Positions 26,337 to 35,412 are shown, numbered from the stretch's first letter. The stretch is 64,000 nt of DNA from Thiohalocapsa sp. PB-PSB1 (GCA_016745215.1 CP050890.1:2418001-2482000); one strand, 5' to 3'. Numbers and translations are program-made. The notes: a model not told the origin generated them from the letters alone.

Positions 26337-27581
26337 TCAGGCCGCCTCGCACGCAAGCGGCGGGTCTTGGCCGCGAGCGGGTCCAATGGTGGGCGCAAGG
26401 TCGCGCTGACGTCGTAGCCGTCCGCCGCAGCTCGGGCAGACGTGGATGTCTTTGCCGGTCAGGTGTTGCAGCAAGACGTCGTAGGGCTCGCGCACTTTGG
26501 TCGTCGTCACCGGCGCTAGGCCAAGCAGCGCTTTGGCACGATTGAGCTTGGTCGCGCGGTGTCCGCAGGCGAGCAGTCCGTAGTGGCGGATGCGGGTGAA
26601 GCGCGGCGGCAGGATGTGCAGCGTGAACCGCCGGATGAATTCGTTGGCGTCCAGCGTCATCACTTTGGTCTTGGCGCCGTCTTTATAGTCTTTCCAGGTG
26701 AAGGTGACTTTGCCGTCGGCAAGATTGAGGATGCGGTGGTTGCTGATGGCAATGCGGTGAGTGTATCGCCCGAGGTAGTCGATGATCTGTTGCGGTCCGC
26801 CGAACGGGGGTTTGGCGTAGACCACCCAGTCGTGCTCGCGCAGTGCCTTGCGCAACGCGGCGAAGTGCGTGCCCGGCGGTGTCTTCAGCTCGCCTGTGGT
26901 ATGCGCGTGCTCCAGGCGCTCGAGGTAGTTTCCGCGGAAGACCTTGGACAGCGCTTTGACCGGGAATAACCAGTCACGATGCGGGCAGGGTTTGAACTGT
27001 TCGCCATCGAACGTTAAAGCTCCGCCTGAGACGATGCAGTGCAGATGGATGTGGCGCTCCATCGTCTGGCCCCAGGTGTGCAGCACGGCGGTGATGCCGA
27101 GGGTTCCGTTCCAATGACGAGCGGCAAAGGCTTGCAGGGTGTCCGTTGCGCTGGCGAACAGCAGGTCGTAAATCAGTTTGTCGTTCCACCCCACCCAGTC
27201 GTTGATCGCATGCGGCAGCGTGAAGACGGTATGAAAATAGGGCACCGGCAGCAGTTCGTCTTTGCGCGCTTCGATCCAGCGCGCTTTCTCCAGCCCTTGA
27301 CATTTCGGGCAGTGGCGGTCGCGACAGGAGTTGTAGCTGTTGTAAAGGGTGCCGCAGTCAGTGCAGTAGTCGATGTGCCCGCCCAGCGCCGCGGTGCGGC
27401 AGTTTTGGATGGCACTGAGTACCTTGTGCACGTGCAGCGGATGGGAGTGCTCGTGCAGGGAGTCGGGCAAATGCGCGCGCAGGATGTCGGCGACTTCGAA
27501 CGTCGGTCTCTGCTTGGAGCCGGAGTGCGTGTGTCCCGCTCTGTGATGGGGAGTTGGAGAGGAAAGGAATGGCGATGCCAT
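26337..27581 (-). CDS. IS91-family HUH transposase, cassette copy 1
   Basis: A 414-residue Y2 HUH transposase. Zinc-binding cysteines lie at about 73, 76, 86, 91 and 94 (CTDC...CRDRHCPKC), the HUH motif is HLH (residues 179-181 in RHIHLHCIV), and the paired tyrosines are Y269 and Y273 (DYLGRYTHR). It is the sole gene of a 1705-bp unit bounded by GTTAGAT at 27676-27682 and attC 9, i.e. a gene cassette. It differs from the other copies by a few residues (for example VSGG for VPGG). Intact and potentially active. 27582-27675 contains no gene. Confidence 0.9.
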   Translation of the reverse strand: MASPFLSSPTPHHRAGHTHSGSKQRPTFEVADILRAHLPDSLHEHSHPLHVHKVLSAIQNCRTAALGGHIDYCTDCGTLYNSYNSCRDRHCPKCQGLEKARWIEARKDELLPVPYFHTVFTLPHAINDWVGWNDKLIYDLLFASATDTLQAFAARHWNGTLGITAVLHTWGQTMERHIHLHCIVSGGALTFDGEQFKPCPHRDWLFPVKALSKVFRGNYLERLEHAHTTGELKTPPGTHFAALRKALREHDWVVYAKPPFGGPQQIIDYLGRYTHRIAISNHRILNLADGKVTFTWKDYKDGAKTKVMTLDANEFIRRFTLHILPPRFTRIRHYGLLACGHRATKLNRAKALLGLAPVTTTKVREPYDVLLQHLTGKDIHVCPSCGGRLRRQRDLAPTIGPARGQDPPLACEAA

Positions 27582-27675
27582 TGCGTGTGCTTATTCTTTT
27601 TCTTGTTGAGTGTTTATTTCAGCGCCGGTGCTGCTTTGTCTCGGGTGTGGTCTCTTCCAACGCGATAGCGTTTTA

Positions 27676-27764
27676 ATCTAACGTCAAGCACAGCCCGCGC
27701 CAAACTGCGGCGACGCGCGAAGCGCCGGCCGCAGTTCGGCGTCGGGCTGGCGGGCTGGTTGGGC
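27676..27764 (-). other. attC site 10
   Basis: Core boxes atctaac and gttgggc, stem CGCCAAACTGCGGC / GCCGCAGTTCGGCG. Ends the two-gene SPOR cassette. Confidence 0.9.
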
Positions 27765-27820
27765 GATTCCATTCATCCGAGCTGATGTTAGATAAACCTG
27801 ACCCGCCTTTCTACTTCTTT

Positions 27821-28825
27821 TCATTCTCTCCTGATTATGGCGCTCTCCATACCAATCATCTTTGAAACAGCCCGCGCCTCTTGTTTTGTTGACAGGCATG
27901 GAATAATGACGCGTGTGAAAGTCTTCCCTCTCACCTCGGCTGATTGCAGCACCACGTCACGCCCGGCGAGCTCTCTTAATCTGTCAGACAATCTCCTTGC
28001 CCTAGACACATCTGAAAACGAACCCGCTTGGAGGCTGAAGTGGCAAGTATTTGGAGCCGAACCATCTGAATCCGCAATAGACGTTCCCTGAATCTGCGAA
28101 GATTCATACGCCGTTTCTGGCGATTCACCTTCCGCCCAGTAGGCCAATGTGCTCGGAACAGCTAACGGCACTTGTTTTGTGGATAGTTCGGTAGCCTGAC
28201 CACGTACTCCCTTCCATTCTCCGACTAAATGCAGTGCGTACTTCTTAGCATTCCAGTCTACAGGGATTTCGAGGCCATCGATCATTTCCTTTTCGGTTTT
28301 GAGGGCTGCAAGGTAACTGTAAAGAGAATCCATTCGAGAATGAAACTGCAGATAAGGAACGCAGATATCGTCCGGAATAACGCCGTTTTTACTCCTTTGC
28401 GGGTAAAGTGTCAAATAGCTTCGGCAAATTGATTTCGCTTTGATGTAGTCTCCTCCGTGAATCGCAACTAACGCGTTTCGTTGGAAAGATATCTGAGAAT
28501 AGATCTTATACCTATAGTTTAAGTACGGAAGAAAGGAGGCCAAAATTATGATGGAACAGATAATCCACAACCGCTTGTAGTCTTGAAAACTGCGCTGGAA
28601 GTGGCGTGCGCTGGCCTTCAGTACGTCAATCCGAGGAGTCAAGAAGAAGATAGCGGCGGCGACAAGCAACAAAACGACTATGAGGGGGCTATGCGAGAGC
28701 AGCTCATACTGAAGGAAATCTAGCGCGATAGTGGCTTCGCGCCTGCCAGCCAAATATATCGCAGCGACCGGCAGCAGAATTGCGCTGGTGATCTGGATCA
28801 GCCTATTCGTAAACACTGAATGCAC
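27821..28825 (-). CDS. Membrane protein with C-terminal SPOR domain
   Basis: A 334-residue protein with three hydrophobic segments in the first ~110 residues (ITSAILLPVAAIYLAG, SPLIVVLLLVAAAIFFL, LWIICSIIILASFLPYL). The long middle part has a CR-YLTLYPQR stretch. The C-terminal ~70 residues, CHFSLQAGSFSDVSRARRLSDRL...GKTFTRVIIPCLSTKQEARAV, match the SPOR fold that binds denuded septal peptidoglycan. It overlaps the upstream gene by 23 bp. A cell-envelope or division-site role is inferred; SPOR proteins are unusual as cassette cargo. Confidence 0.75.
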   Translation of the reverse strand: MHSVFTNRLIQITSAILLPVAAIYLAGRREATIALDFLQYELLSHSPLIVVLLLVAAAIFFLTPRIDVLKASARHFQRSFQDYKRLWIICSIIILASFLPYLNYRYKIYSQISFQRNALVAIHGGDYIKAKSICRSYLTLYPQRSKNGVIPDDICVPYLQFHSRMDSLYSYLAALKTEKEMIDGLEIPVDWNAKKYALHLVGEWKGVRGQATELSTKQVPLAVPSTLAYWAEGESPETAYESSQIQGTSIADSDGSAPNTCHFSLQAGSFSDVSRARRLSDRLRELAGRDVVLQSAEVRGKTFTRVIIPCLSTKQEARAVSKMIGMESAIIRRE

Positions 28826-30023
28826 ACCGATCTGCTATTTGGCGAATTGTGGGCGACATTCTGGGAAGACGCTCCCATTGAAACTTCTCGCAGGTTACAG
28901 TCTCCAGCGTTTCTGACAATAAATAGAAGTAGTCCGCTTTAGTTTTCTCGGAGCAAATGGCTACTCTATCGATTATAGAAATCGGTAATTTAGTTTGAAA
29001 TGACTGGTTTGTTGAACTCTCCCTGAGGAGAAGTTCGCGTACATACCAATACAAAAGGTCGTCCGCAAGGTACGTGCAATTCCGGCAGAAATCAAAGACG
29101 TCTTCCGCGATTTCGTCAAGCTTTCCATCAAATAGGTAAGCGGATAGGCGCTTATAGGAGCATTCTAAAGGCCAGAGCTCGCACGAGGTACGGCTTTCAT
29201 TAAAGACTTCTTCGTAAGGCACAAAGCTTAATGGCGGTTGCGGACAGTGAAAGCGAAAATTGATGCGTCTTCTTGCCTCCAAATCTTGATATGTCTCCTC
29301 TGGTATTCGCCTTGCGCCGTCGATCCAAGGCAAAAGCGCGGCAAAAGAAGAGGAGACATCCGGTTGGGAGCACAGAGATTTGATGCGTCCAGATCGAATC
29401 TCGCGCTGCAGAATGTGCGAAAGGGTCCTGTTAGCCTCAACGTATCCCAATGCGCCAGATCTTCGGTTGCCGAGAATGGCTTTGGAGGACGACAAGTATA
29501 AACTGTTGTAAAGCGCTGCGCGCCCGAAATCCAGCTCGTGTAGGTATTCGGTCGCGCCTTGCCAAAATGTTTTGGTAAGCAGATAGATCCAGTCATTCTC
29601 TAATAGGTAATCATCGCTTCTTGGGCAGTCCTTCATTATTTGGAGGGCGCTGGCAAGATCGCCGCCCATTAATGACAGATAGAAGAATGACTTGACGTCG
29701 CTTGGCCGGGCGCCAGATTGTATCCACGCATGGTAGGGTGTTTGAGAATGTTCAACTCTGTCGATTATCCGGATCAATTCGAGGCGGTGTTGATAGTAGA
29801 TTTGCGACACAGTGCGGGCGCCGGGATTGATCCATAGCCGATCTAGGTTCTTATCGGACCGCGGGAGATGATACGAAAAGTCGTCTGATATCTGCTTTTG
29901 AAGCTGCGTGTGATACTCGATTCGGGCAAACTGCATTGCCAAAAAGGCAGTCATAATGCCGAACGCGCTGATGAGTAGTAGGCCGTACAGGTCGCTGATT
30001 CGGAAGCTCTGATCGTTCATCAT
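28803..30023 (-). CDS. Single-pass membrane protein, unknown function
   Basis: A 406-residue protein with one membrane segment near the N-terminus (LYGLLLISAFGIMTAFLAMQFA), then a largely helical, Cys-containing soluble region (CPRSDDYLLENDWIYLL, CELWPLECSYKRL, CRNCTYLADDLLYW). The helix spacing resembles tetratricopeptide-like repeats but no clear consensus is visible. The start at 30023 (MMNDQSF) is preferred; the in-frame extension to 30095 reads through the attC core. It is the first gene of a two-gene cassette and is coupled to the SPOR-domain gene, so the two probably act together at the envelope. Confidence 0.65.
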   Translation of the reverse strand: MMNDQSFRISDLYGLLLISAFGIMTAFLAMQFARIEYHTQLQKQISDDFSYHLPRSDKNLDRLWINPGARTVSQIYYQHRLELIRIIDRVEHSQTPYHAWIQSGARPSDVKSFFYLSLMGGDLASALQIMKDCPRSDDYLLENDWIYLLTKTFWQGATEYLHELDFGRAALYNSLYLSSSKAILGNRRSGALGYVEANRTLSHILQREIRSGRIKSLCSQPDVSSSFAALLPWIDGARRIPEETYQDLEARRRINFRFHCPQPPLSFVPYEEVFNESRTSCELWPLECSYKRLSAYLFDGKLDEIAEDVFDFCRNCTYLADDLLYWYVRELLLRESSTNQSFQTKLPISIIDRVAICSEKTKADYFYLLSETLETVTCEKFQWERLPRMSPTIRQIADRCAFSVYE

Positions 30024-30067
30024 CCCGGCGGCCTCGACGGTTCGGTAGTCAAGAGACAAACTATACC

Positions 30068-30156
30068 GCCCAACGTTACCCGCAGCCCGCGCCAAACTGC
30101 GGCCTGAGCGATAGCGAAGGCCGCAGTTTGGCGTCGGGCTAGCGGGCTCGTTAGGT
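30068..30156 (-). other. attC site 11
   Basis: Core boxes gcccaac and gttaggt, stem CGCCAAACTGCGGCCT / AGGCCGCAGTTTGGCG. It lies 19 bp after the TIR gene stop. Confidence 0.9.
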
Positions 30157-30175
30157 GTTTTGCATTAAGTCTACT

Positions 30176-30952
30176 TCACTTGACGAGCTGGCTACGACGT
30201 AGTTGCTTCCGGCCCTTTTCTTGGAGCGTATAGCGATGGCCGCTGATCCCTCCGGAATAAGTTTTTCGTTCAACGAACATTTTCTTGACTAGATCATCTA
30301 AGACATCTTCACACTTGGGGATTGACAGTTCCGCCCTTTGAGAGATTGCCTCCAAGGAATAGCCGTGAAAATCGTATTCGGACTCTGCAAGCTTCCAAAT
30401 TACCAACAAAACGCTTTCTTCCTCGTTTGCCGGCAAAATCGTATCCCCATCTGGCAACGAACCTTGTGGGGAGCTGTGTCTATAGCAATTGAGAAATGTA
30501 TCCAAATTGGCCTGAACTTTTCCGCCATTTTTTGATGCAACACCAAGATCTTCCTGTAGTTGCTGGATGAGATCAATCATCCTGCGTGCAGCATCATCCG
30601 CCCCTACGACAACACAAGGTAAATTTCCAAGCGGTCCTGGCAAATCGCGATCCTCTATACCGGGGCCTAAAACCGGAAAAATGTTTCTCCCGAGACCCCA
30701 TGCGGCACCCAATTCAAACAAGACCCAATCTGCCTTATGGCTTTCGGTTGAGATCAACGCGATTACAGCCGGCGCTAAATTGATGTCAGCCTGAAGCATT
30801 TCGGCGATGGTTTTTCCGAACCGCAATTGGTGGCCCGGAACAGAAGTACAACGGATATCTGCGTCATCGAGCGATAAACCGGAAAGAAGAAAATCGACGA
30901 GAGCCTTCGCCGCGTCGCGGTTCTTATGAGAATGACTAATGAATATTTTCAT
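30176..30952 (-). CDS. TIR-domain protein with C-terminal winged-helix-like region
   Basis: A 258-residue protein. Residues 1-150 form a TIR/TIR-like domain: MKIFISHSHKNRDAAKALVDFL, then GKTIAEMLQADINLAPAVIALIST and KADWVLFELGAAWGLG, where E80 fits the NAD-cleaving glutamate of TIR enzymes. Residues 180-258 (LVIWKLAESEYDFHGYSLEAISQRAELS...VLDDLVKKMFVERK...YTLQEKGRKQL) look like a winged helix. TIR proteins of this shape act as NADases in anti-phage or stress responses. It is the only gene of its cassette; the role is inferred. Confidence 0.75.
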   Translation of the reverse strand: MKIFISHSHKNRDAAKALVDFLLSGLSLDDADIRCTSVPGHQLRFGKTIAEMLQADINLAPAVIALISTESHKADWVLFELGAAWGLGRNIFPVLGPGIEDRDLPGPLGNLPCVVVGADDAARRMIDLIQQLQEDLGVASKNGGKVQANLDTFLNCYRHSSPQGSLPDGDTILPANEEESVLLVIWKLAESEYDFHGYSLEAISQRAELSIPKCEDVLDDLVKKMFVERKTYSGGISGHRYTLQEKGRKQLRRSQLVK

Positions 30953-31005
30953 TTCTTCGTGGATTTTGTCTGCATTAACTATGAGTTTGTGCAGTATGCT
31001 GGTTC

Positions 31006-31079
31006 TCCTAACGCCAAACTAACCCGCCGCCCAAAGTGCGCCAGCACTTTGGGCGGTCGGGTTTAGTGCCGTGTTAGGC
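31006..31079 (-). other. attC site 12
   Basis: Compact site with core boxes tcctaac and gttaggc and arms ACCCGCCGCCCAAAGTGC / GCACTTTGGGCGGTCGGGT. A REP fragment TGGTCTGTCC lies beyond it at about 31143. Ends the protease cassette. Confidence 0.88.
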
Positions 31080-31213
31080 GATTTTAGTCATTGAGTACGC
31101 CATTAATTGAGCCTGGCCCCTTTTCTCTGATCAACAAGTAACGTGGTCTGTCCGTGATATTTCAATCAGCGCCACTGCCGCTGAGTGGGCTGTCTGGCTC
31201 GAAACGCGACTTT

Positions 31214-32239
31214 TCAAAAGACGACCGCAACGGCAATAGCGACTGTTGTTCCTTGGTCGTAGGTTCCTTCCAGCGGATGGTCCTCAATAAAAGGAAGCTC
31301 GAAGCAGCGCCGGTAATCACTTGTAGCGTGAGTATGGAGATTACACGCGATGCCGGTCACGGATTGAATCCATTTCATATGAGTCGGATTTGTTCTGCAC
31401 CCGCGTGCATCGTCACTTGGAGCATTGTTGCTAGCGCATACGTCACCTTCAAATTTATCAGAATTCGCATGCACAGCCGCGATCGTTGGAATTCCAGACG
31501 TCATGCGGACGTAGGGGCCGCCTGAGTCCCCATGGCAAGGGTTGGGACCACCATCGCTGCCTGTGTCCACTGAGATGGTGTTATAGTCTTGTTCAAAAAC
31601 ATCGAACCAAGCGCGCCTTAACTTATTATCACTTGCGCCCGAGTATGTATAGAGTCCTGCACCATATAGTATGACACCGCCGGATTCTTCCAGTGCCTTC
31701 CCGTGGTCAGAGTAGATGCGAAGGTAGTCGTGATAATCAGTATCTGAGAAATGCGACGTACTGGAAGGGATTCCTAAATCACGGATCTGTATTACGCCGA
31801 TATCATCACTGGCACCGTGGGTTCCGTTGTATGTCGGGTAGAGGTGGTATTCGGCAAATCCTTTCCAGACTCCGCGACGGCCTCTTTCCGGGTCGTAGTA
31901 GCAGATCTTGATAGGTACAGGGCCGTCGTGACCACCGTATGGTATTACTTTGCGAAAGCAATGTGCCGCGGTCAGAACGACATCTGGCGCAATCATAGAC
32001 CCCGTGCAGTTCGTCCCAAAGCCGATTAGCGTGTAATCAACAACCCCTGGATACCCATCTACAATTTCACCTCCTCGGATCCGTAATCCCTGGGCATCGG
32101 GATCGGCAGGGGTAGCACTCGACACCCAGGTAGTGCCAGTAGAAGTGACATTATCGAAGGGGCACTCATGGTTTTCGCCGTAAGCTGCCGATGTCACGCA
32201 GATCATGGCGAAGATTTGTCGTGCTCGTCTTTTCTTCAT
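31214..32239 (-). CDS. Secreted trypsin-like serine protease
   Basis: A 341-residue S1-family protease. A basic start and short hydrophobic stretch (KKRRARQIFAMICVTSAAYG) suggest a signal peptide. The triad fits His93 in LTAAHC, Asp146 in ASDDIGVIQI and Ser239 in PCHGDSGGP. RIRGGEIVDGYPGVVDYT resembles a zymogen cleavage junction, so it may be made as a proenzyme. Several Cys pairs suggest disulfides. A small secreted protein is encoded 44 bp upstream in the same cassette; it might be a partner or an inhibitor (inference). Confidence 0.85.
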   Translation of the reverse strand: MKKRRARQIFAMICVTSAAYGENHECPFDNVTSTGTTWVSSATPADPDAQGLRIRGGEIVDGYPGVVDYTLIGFGTNCTGSMIAPDVVLTAAHCFRKVIPYGGHDGPVPIKICYYDPERGRRGVWKGFAEYHLYPTYNGTHGASDDIGVIQIRDLGIPSSTSHFSDTDYHDYLRIYSDHGKALEESGGVILYGAGLYTYSGASDNKLRRAWFDVFEQDYNTISVDTGSDGGPNPCHGDSGGPYVRMTSGIPTIAAVHANSDKFEGDVCASNNAPSDDARGCRTNPTHMKWIQSVTGIACNLHTHATSDYRRCFELPFIEDHPLEGTYDQGTTVAIAVAVVF

Positions 32240-32283
32240 AGCTAATTTTTCGAAGCTTCGTGCGATCGGGCGCTCGGTTCGGA

Positions 32284-32622
32284 TCAGTCGAATCTAAACC
32301 GACTGAAGATCGTTGCGCCCGCCTTGGTGCACGTACCTGTTGCCGTGAATTCCACCGGCTTGTCCGCTAACTTTGCGGCCACTGCGATCTTAAACGCCAG
32401 TTCGCAGTATTTGTCATCGGTGTTACAGGCGATGATCTTAGAGTATTTCGAACAGGATGGCTGACCGTTGATGGTTTCGTTCAAGTGGATGACCACGCTA
32501 GAGCCGTGTACATCGACCGATTGCACGGTCTTTGCGCTGTTGTTGAGAGCGCCCGACGCAATCGGGACGAACAGCGCGAGCAGGATGACAGCGCCAATTC
32601 CGAAGGTATTCTTTAGCTGCAT
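32284..32622 (-). CDS. Small secreted protein, unknown function
   Basis: A 112-residue protein with a clear signal peptide (MQLKNTFGIGAVILLALFVPIASG) and four cysteines (SCSK, IIACNTDDKYCEL, GTCTK). It begins after GGGAGA at a good ribosome-site distance. The start of a two-gene cassette whose second gene is the trypsin-like protease. No family is recognised; a protease partner or immunity-like role is only a guess. 32623-32836 shows no gene. Confidence 0.65.
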   Translation of the reverse strand: MQLKNTFGIGAVILLALFVPIASGALNNSAKTVQSVDVHGSSVVIHLNETINGQPSCSKYSKIIACNTDDKYCELAFKIAVAAKLADKPVEFTATGTCTKAGATIFSRFRFD

Positions 32623-32836
32623 TGGAGTTCTCCCAGACGGTCGCGTAGGTCAAATGTTGGGAATAGGACGTCTATCCCGTGAACCGTACCAGGAAGAAGA
32701 TCTCTGTTCCGTGAATCTGGTACGGTGGTATTTGTTATTTCGTGGATTCTTAACAATCTGACATGTGACATTACTGATACCCCTTCTCATTTCAAATTAT
32801 CGGACGAGGCGGAAGATTTGTAAGTAGCTGTATTCC

Positions 32837-32941
32837 GCCTAACGTATGGCTAGCCCGACCAATACCGCGCTGGCAGGGCCTTGAAGTTTCGCGCAGATTT
32901 CGGTGCGCGGTATTGGGTCGGGGCTGAGCCTTTTGTTATGC
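32837..32941 (-). other. attC site 13
   Basis: Core boxes gcctaac and gttatgc, arms CCCGACCAATACCGCGC / GCGCGGTATTGGGTCGGGG. Ends the cassette of the membrane protein 32977-33591. Confidence 0.85.
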
Positions 32942-32976
32942 ATTTCTGGAAGTAACGAAGTAATGACTTGATTACT

Positions 32977-33591
32977 CTACCATAGTGGAACGATAGGATC
33001 GGTCAGAGCAAGAATAAGACCCACAAGGACGACAATGATTACCAACAAAATGTTAAAAATTGCCAGAAGAGCAAAATTGACAATATAGTATGATTGAAAT
33101 TTAGCCGACAAACGGGGCATTGTCTTTATGGTTAGTACCACTGCTAGGATGATGCAAAGAACCAATAGAAATATTCTTGCGGCCGGATATCCGAAGATCC
33201 CCTCCAAGAAAAAGAGTCCGGACTCATAAGCCTTGCCCACAAATACTTTGTACCATTCGGACAGCTGTGTAAACCCCGCACCTAGAAACAATACCGATTC
33301 GACGAAAGCACTTAATACAAAAAGTCCGAACCTATCATTTTCTCTTGGCGTGGCGAGTTCTATATCAACTCTCTCCAATACATTGGTTGCTTCATTTCGT
33401 ACATCTATTGATATCTGATTCTCATTCTGGAGAATTTGGTTAAGCTCTTGTCGGGCCTTCAGAAGCTTGATCAAATACGTAACCCGAGACAATCTATCTT
33501 GCTTTTCAATTCTCCTGAATATGAAAGGCAGCAGCACAGCAATACCTGCGAAGACTGCGCTCAGAAGATTTATCCAGTCGCTCGTCGACAT
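32977..33591 (-). CDS. Polytopic membrane protein, unknown function
   Basis: A 204-residue protein with four to five hydrophobic segments: INLLSAVFAGIAVLLPFIF, RFGLFVLSAFVESVLFLGAGF, ARIFLLVLCIILAVVLTI and FALLAIFNILLVIIVVLVGLILAL. Between the first two lies a charged region (RRIEKQDRLSRVTYLIKLLKARQEL). No catalytic motif is visible. Single-gene cassette; AT-richer than the chromosome. Confidence 0.6.
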   Translation of the reverse strand: MSTSDWINLLSAVFAGIAVLLPFIFRRIEKQDRLSRVTYLIKLLKARQELNQILQNENQISIDVRNEATNVLERVDIELATPRENDRFGLFVLSAFVESVLFLGAGFTQLSEWYKVFVGKAYESGLFFLEGIFGYPAARIFLLVLCIILAVVLTIKTMPRLSAKFQSYYIVNFALLAIFNILLVIIVVLVGLILALTDPIVPLW

Positions 33592-33616
33592 GAGTGTTTA
33601 AACCAGCGGCTCTCCT

Positions 33617-33703
33617 GCATAACGCCTCACATCACCGGCAGCAAAAAGCAGAGCGAGGAACGAGCGGCGCTTTTTGCTGTCCGAGTGCATGTGGTTGTTA
33701 GCT
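33617..33703 (-). other. attC site 14
   Basis: Core boxes gcataac and gttagct; inner stem GCAAAAAGC / GCTTTTTGC with the shared loop AGAGCGAGGAACGAGCGGC, as in attC 4 and attC 20. Ends the two-gene cassette 33832-35350. 33704-33831 shows no gene. Confidence 0.85.
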
Positions 33704-33831
33704 GCTTCCACTTTCGTTCTGCAACGGTTCTTGTTGTGAAGAAGTAGTCATCAATCGACTAAATAGGGTTTCAAAATGCAAAAAAACTTCAAGACCTTGC
33801 TTCCTATCCTCTTTCAACTGTCTACCTAATA

Positions 33832-34515
33832 TTAAATACTGTACCCAGGATGAGTCGCAAAAGCGTTATCAATAATAAGGTTTCCGCGTTGACGAGCCCG
33901 TTGTTTCATTGCTGAGGTTGTCCGAGTTCCTGCCGCATAGAACCACCAAAGGTACAATGCATCATACATCCATGCACCTTTGTAACCCCAACTGGAATCC
34001 GCACCGCTGTTTCCGGCGCCAAATACTGATCCAGAAGGGAAATTTGCATTGTGGCCTTTATCCTCGTGCCGAGCCTCATGTATAAGCGTTGCTGCCCGCT
34101 CCACGACAGATTCAGAGTAGAAGAAACCCATGTAAAGCTCCACATGGCTCCCAAAGATCCAATAGTCAAAATGCTTTGCCCATGCACTTCCATCACCACA
34201 TTTCGAGCGTAAGTCATTTAGCTTGTTGCGAGCGTAACGGCATCCCCAGTTCAATATCGGAGAGTCCCAGCTTTCATTCATGTAATCCTCTGCTGAATAG
34301 TTTAACAAATAGAGAGCGTTGAATGTCCGAGCGAGGGGCTTGCTGGTATTACAACAGTCATGCCACCCAAATCCGTCATCCCAATATTTTTTATTACCAT
34401 TAAAACCGTAATTGAACCAAAAAAAATCAATGTATGCCTGGTCACATATGAATTGGCCGTAGAAATTGTCTCCGCTGGCGTTTTTATCAGGGACCGTATA
34501 TGTACAAGTTGCCAT
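33832..34515 (-). CDS. Zincin-like protein with HExxH motif
   Basis: A 227-residue, Tyr/Trp-rich protein without an obvious signal peptide. ATLIHEARHED (H146, E147, H150) fits a gluzincin-type HExxH zinc site, preceded by a helix SVVERAATL as in metallopeptidases. Many Cys and aromatic residues (WDDGFGWHDCCNTSK, WGYKGAWMYDALYLWWFYAAG) suggest an extracellular or lectin-like fold. A strong ribosome site (AGGAGA) precedes the ATG at 34515. It is the second gene of a two-gene cassette, 31 bp after a membrane-anchored HEAT-like protein. Confidence 0.65.
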   Translation of the reverse strand: MATCTYTVPDKNASGDNFYGQFICDQAYIDFFWFNYGFNGNKKYWDDGFGWHDCCNTSKPLARTFNALYLLNYSAEDYMNESWDSPILNWGCRYARNKLNDLRSKCGDGSAWAKHFDYWIFGSHVELYMGFFYSESVVERAATLIHEARHEDKGHNANFPSGSVFGAGNSGADSSWGYKGAWMYDALYLWWFYAAGTRTTSAMKQRARQRGNLIIDNAFATHPGYSI

Positions 34516-34546
34516 AGCAAATATCTCCTATATTTTGTTTTGAACG

Positions 34547-35350
34547 TTATGCATCAGAAATTCTTTCAGGTTTAGGAGTGCTCCTCATGGGTGGATCAAA
34601 CTTTTCTGTCTGTTTTTTAGGAGTCTTCTCTTCCGGTTGTGGTATTTTACGAACATCTTCACGACGTATATTTAAGATGTGGTGGTCACTTTTAGGTAAC
34701 AACTGCATCAGTACCTTTCGCGCCTTCTCGCCGCCTATACTTAGATAGTCCTGAATTGCAGCCCGCTTAACCGAAAAATTCTCGTGTTGTGAATGCTTTA
34801 ACAACAAATCAACAGCCTCGTTGTTCTCTGCTAATGCGAGTTGCGTGATTGCTTCAATAGCTGTGGTTCGAATCATGATTTCTTCTCCCTGAGTGGAGAA
34901 ATCGTCATGTGAAGACTTAGCTCGCTCAGGTGGTATAGGGCTGGAGAGAATTTTATCCAAAGCAGGTGAAGATGATGGCTGCTTCAACTCCACAAGAAGT
35001 TGGATCAGTGACCAGCGATCGAGATACTGTCCTTCCGGCAAGTTTTCGTATTCAGCGACTATAATTGGAACTGCCTCTTCTCCGTCAGTCCGCAATTTAT
35101 CCAGGCTTTTCTGATACCCTATCTCAGCGTTGTCGCCAACACCGCCCATACAATTTACTGCGTCAATGATCTTTTCAGTAATAGGATTGTCAGGACTTCC
35201 TTTGAATTGGAAGGGATGAGGATTTGATTGTACCTCCGACGAGTCACCGGAGGTATTTCTAATTTTCCGAATATACGGAAATAAGAGCAACAGCAGCAAC
35301 AATAAGATAACCACTGCGGCACCAATTAGTAATAATTGTGTAACAGTCAT
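34547..35350 (-). CDS. Membrane-anchored protein with HEAT-like repeats
   Basis: A 267-residue protein with a single N-terminal anchor (LLLIGAAVVILLLLLLLLFPYI), an Asn/Ser-rich linker, and helical repeats (WSLIQLLVELKQPSSSPALDKIL, TTAIEAITQLALAENNEAVDLLLKH, VKRAAIQDYLSIGGEKARKVLMQLL) resembling HEAT repeats. The C-terminus is Pro/Lys-rich. AAGGAG precedes the start. First gene of the cassette with the HExxH protein. A scaffolding role at the inner membrane is a guess. Confidence 0.65.
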   Translation of the reverse strand: MTVTQLLLIGAAVVILLLLLLLLFPYIRKIRNTSGDSSEVQSNPHPFQFKGSPDNPITEKIIDAVNCMGGVGDNAEIGYQKSLDKLRTDGEEAVPIIVAEYENLPEGQYLDRWSLIQLLVELKQPSSSPALDKILSSPIPPERAKSSHDDFSTQGEEIMIRTTAIEAITQLALAENNEAVDLLLKHSQHENFSVKRAAIQDYLSIGGEKARKVLMQLLPKSDHHILNIRREDVRKIPQPEEKTPKKQTEKFDPPMRSTPKPERISDA

Positions 35351-35412
35351 AGAATTTACTCCTTATCTAAGTTCGTGGTCTATTCATAAGTGTCGCTTAT
35401 CAGTGAAATAGC

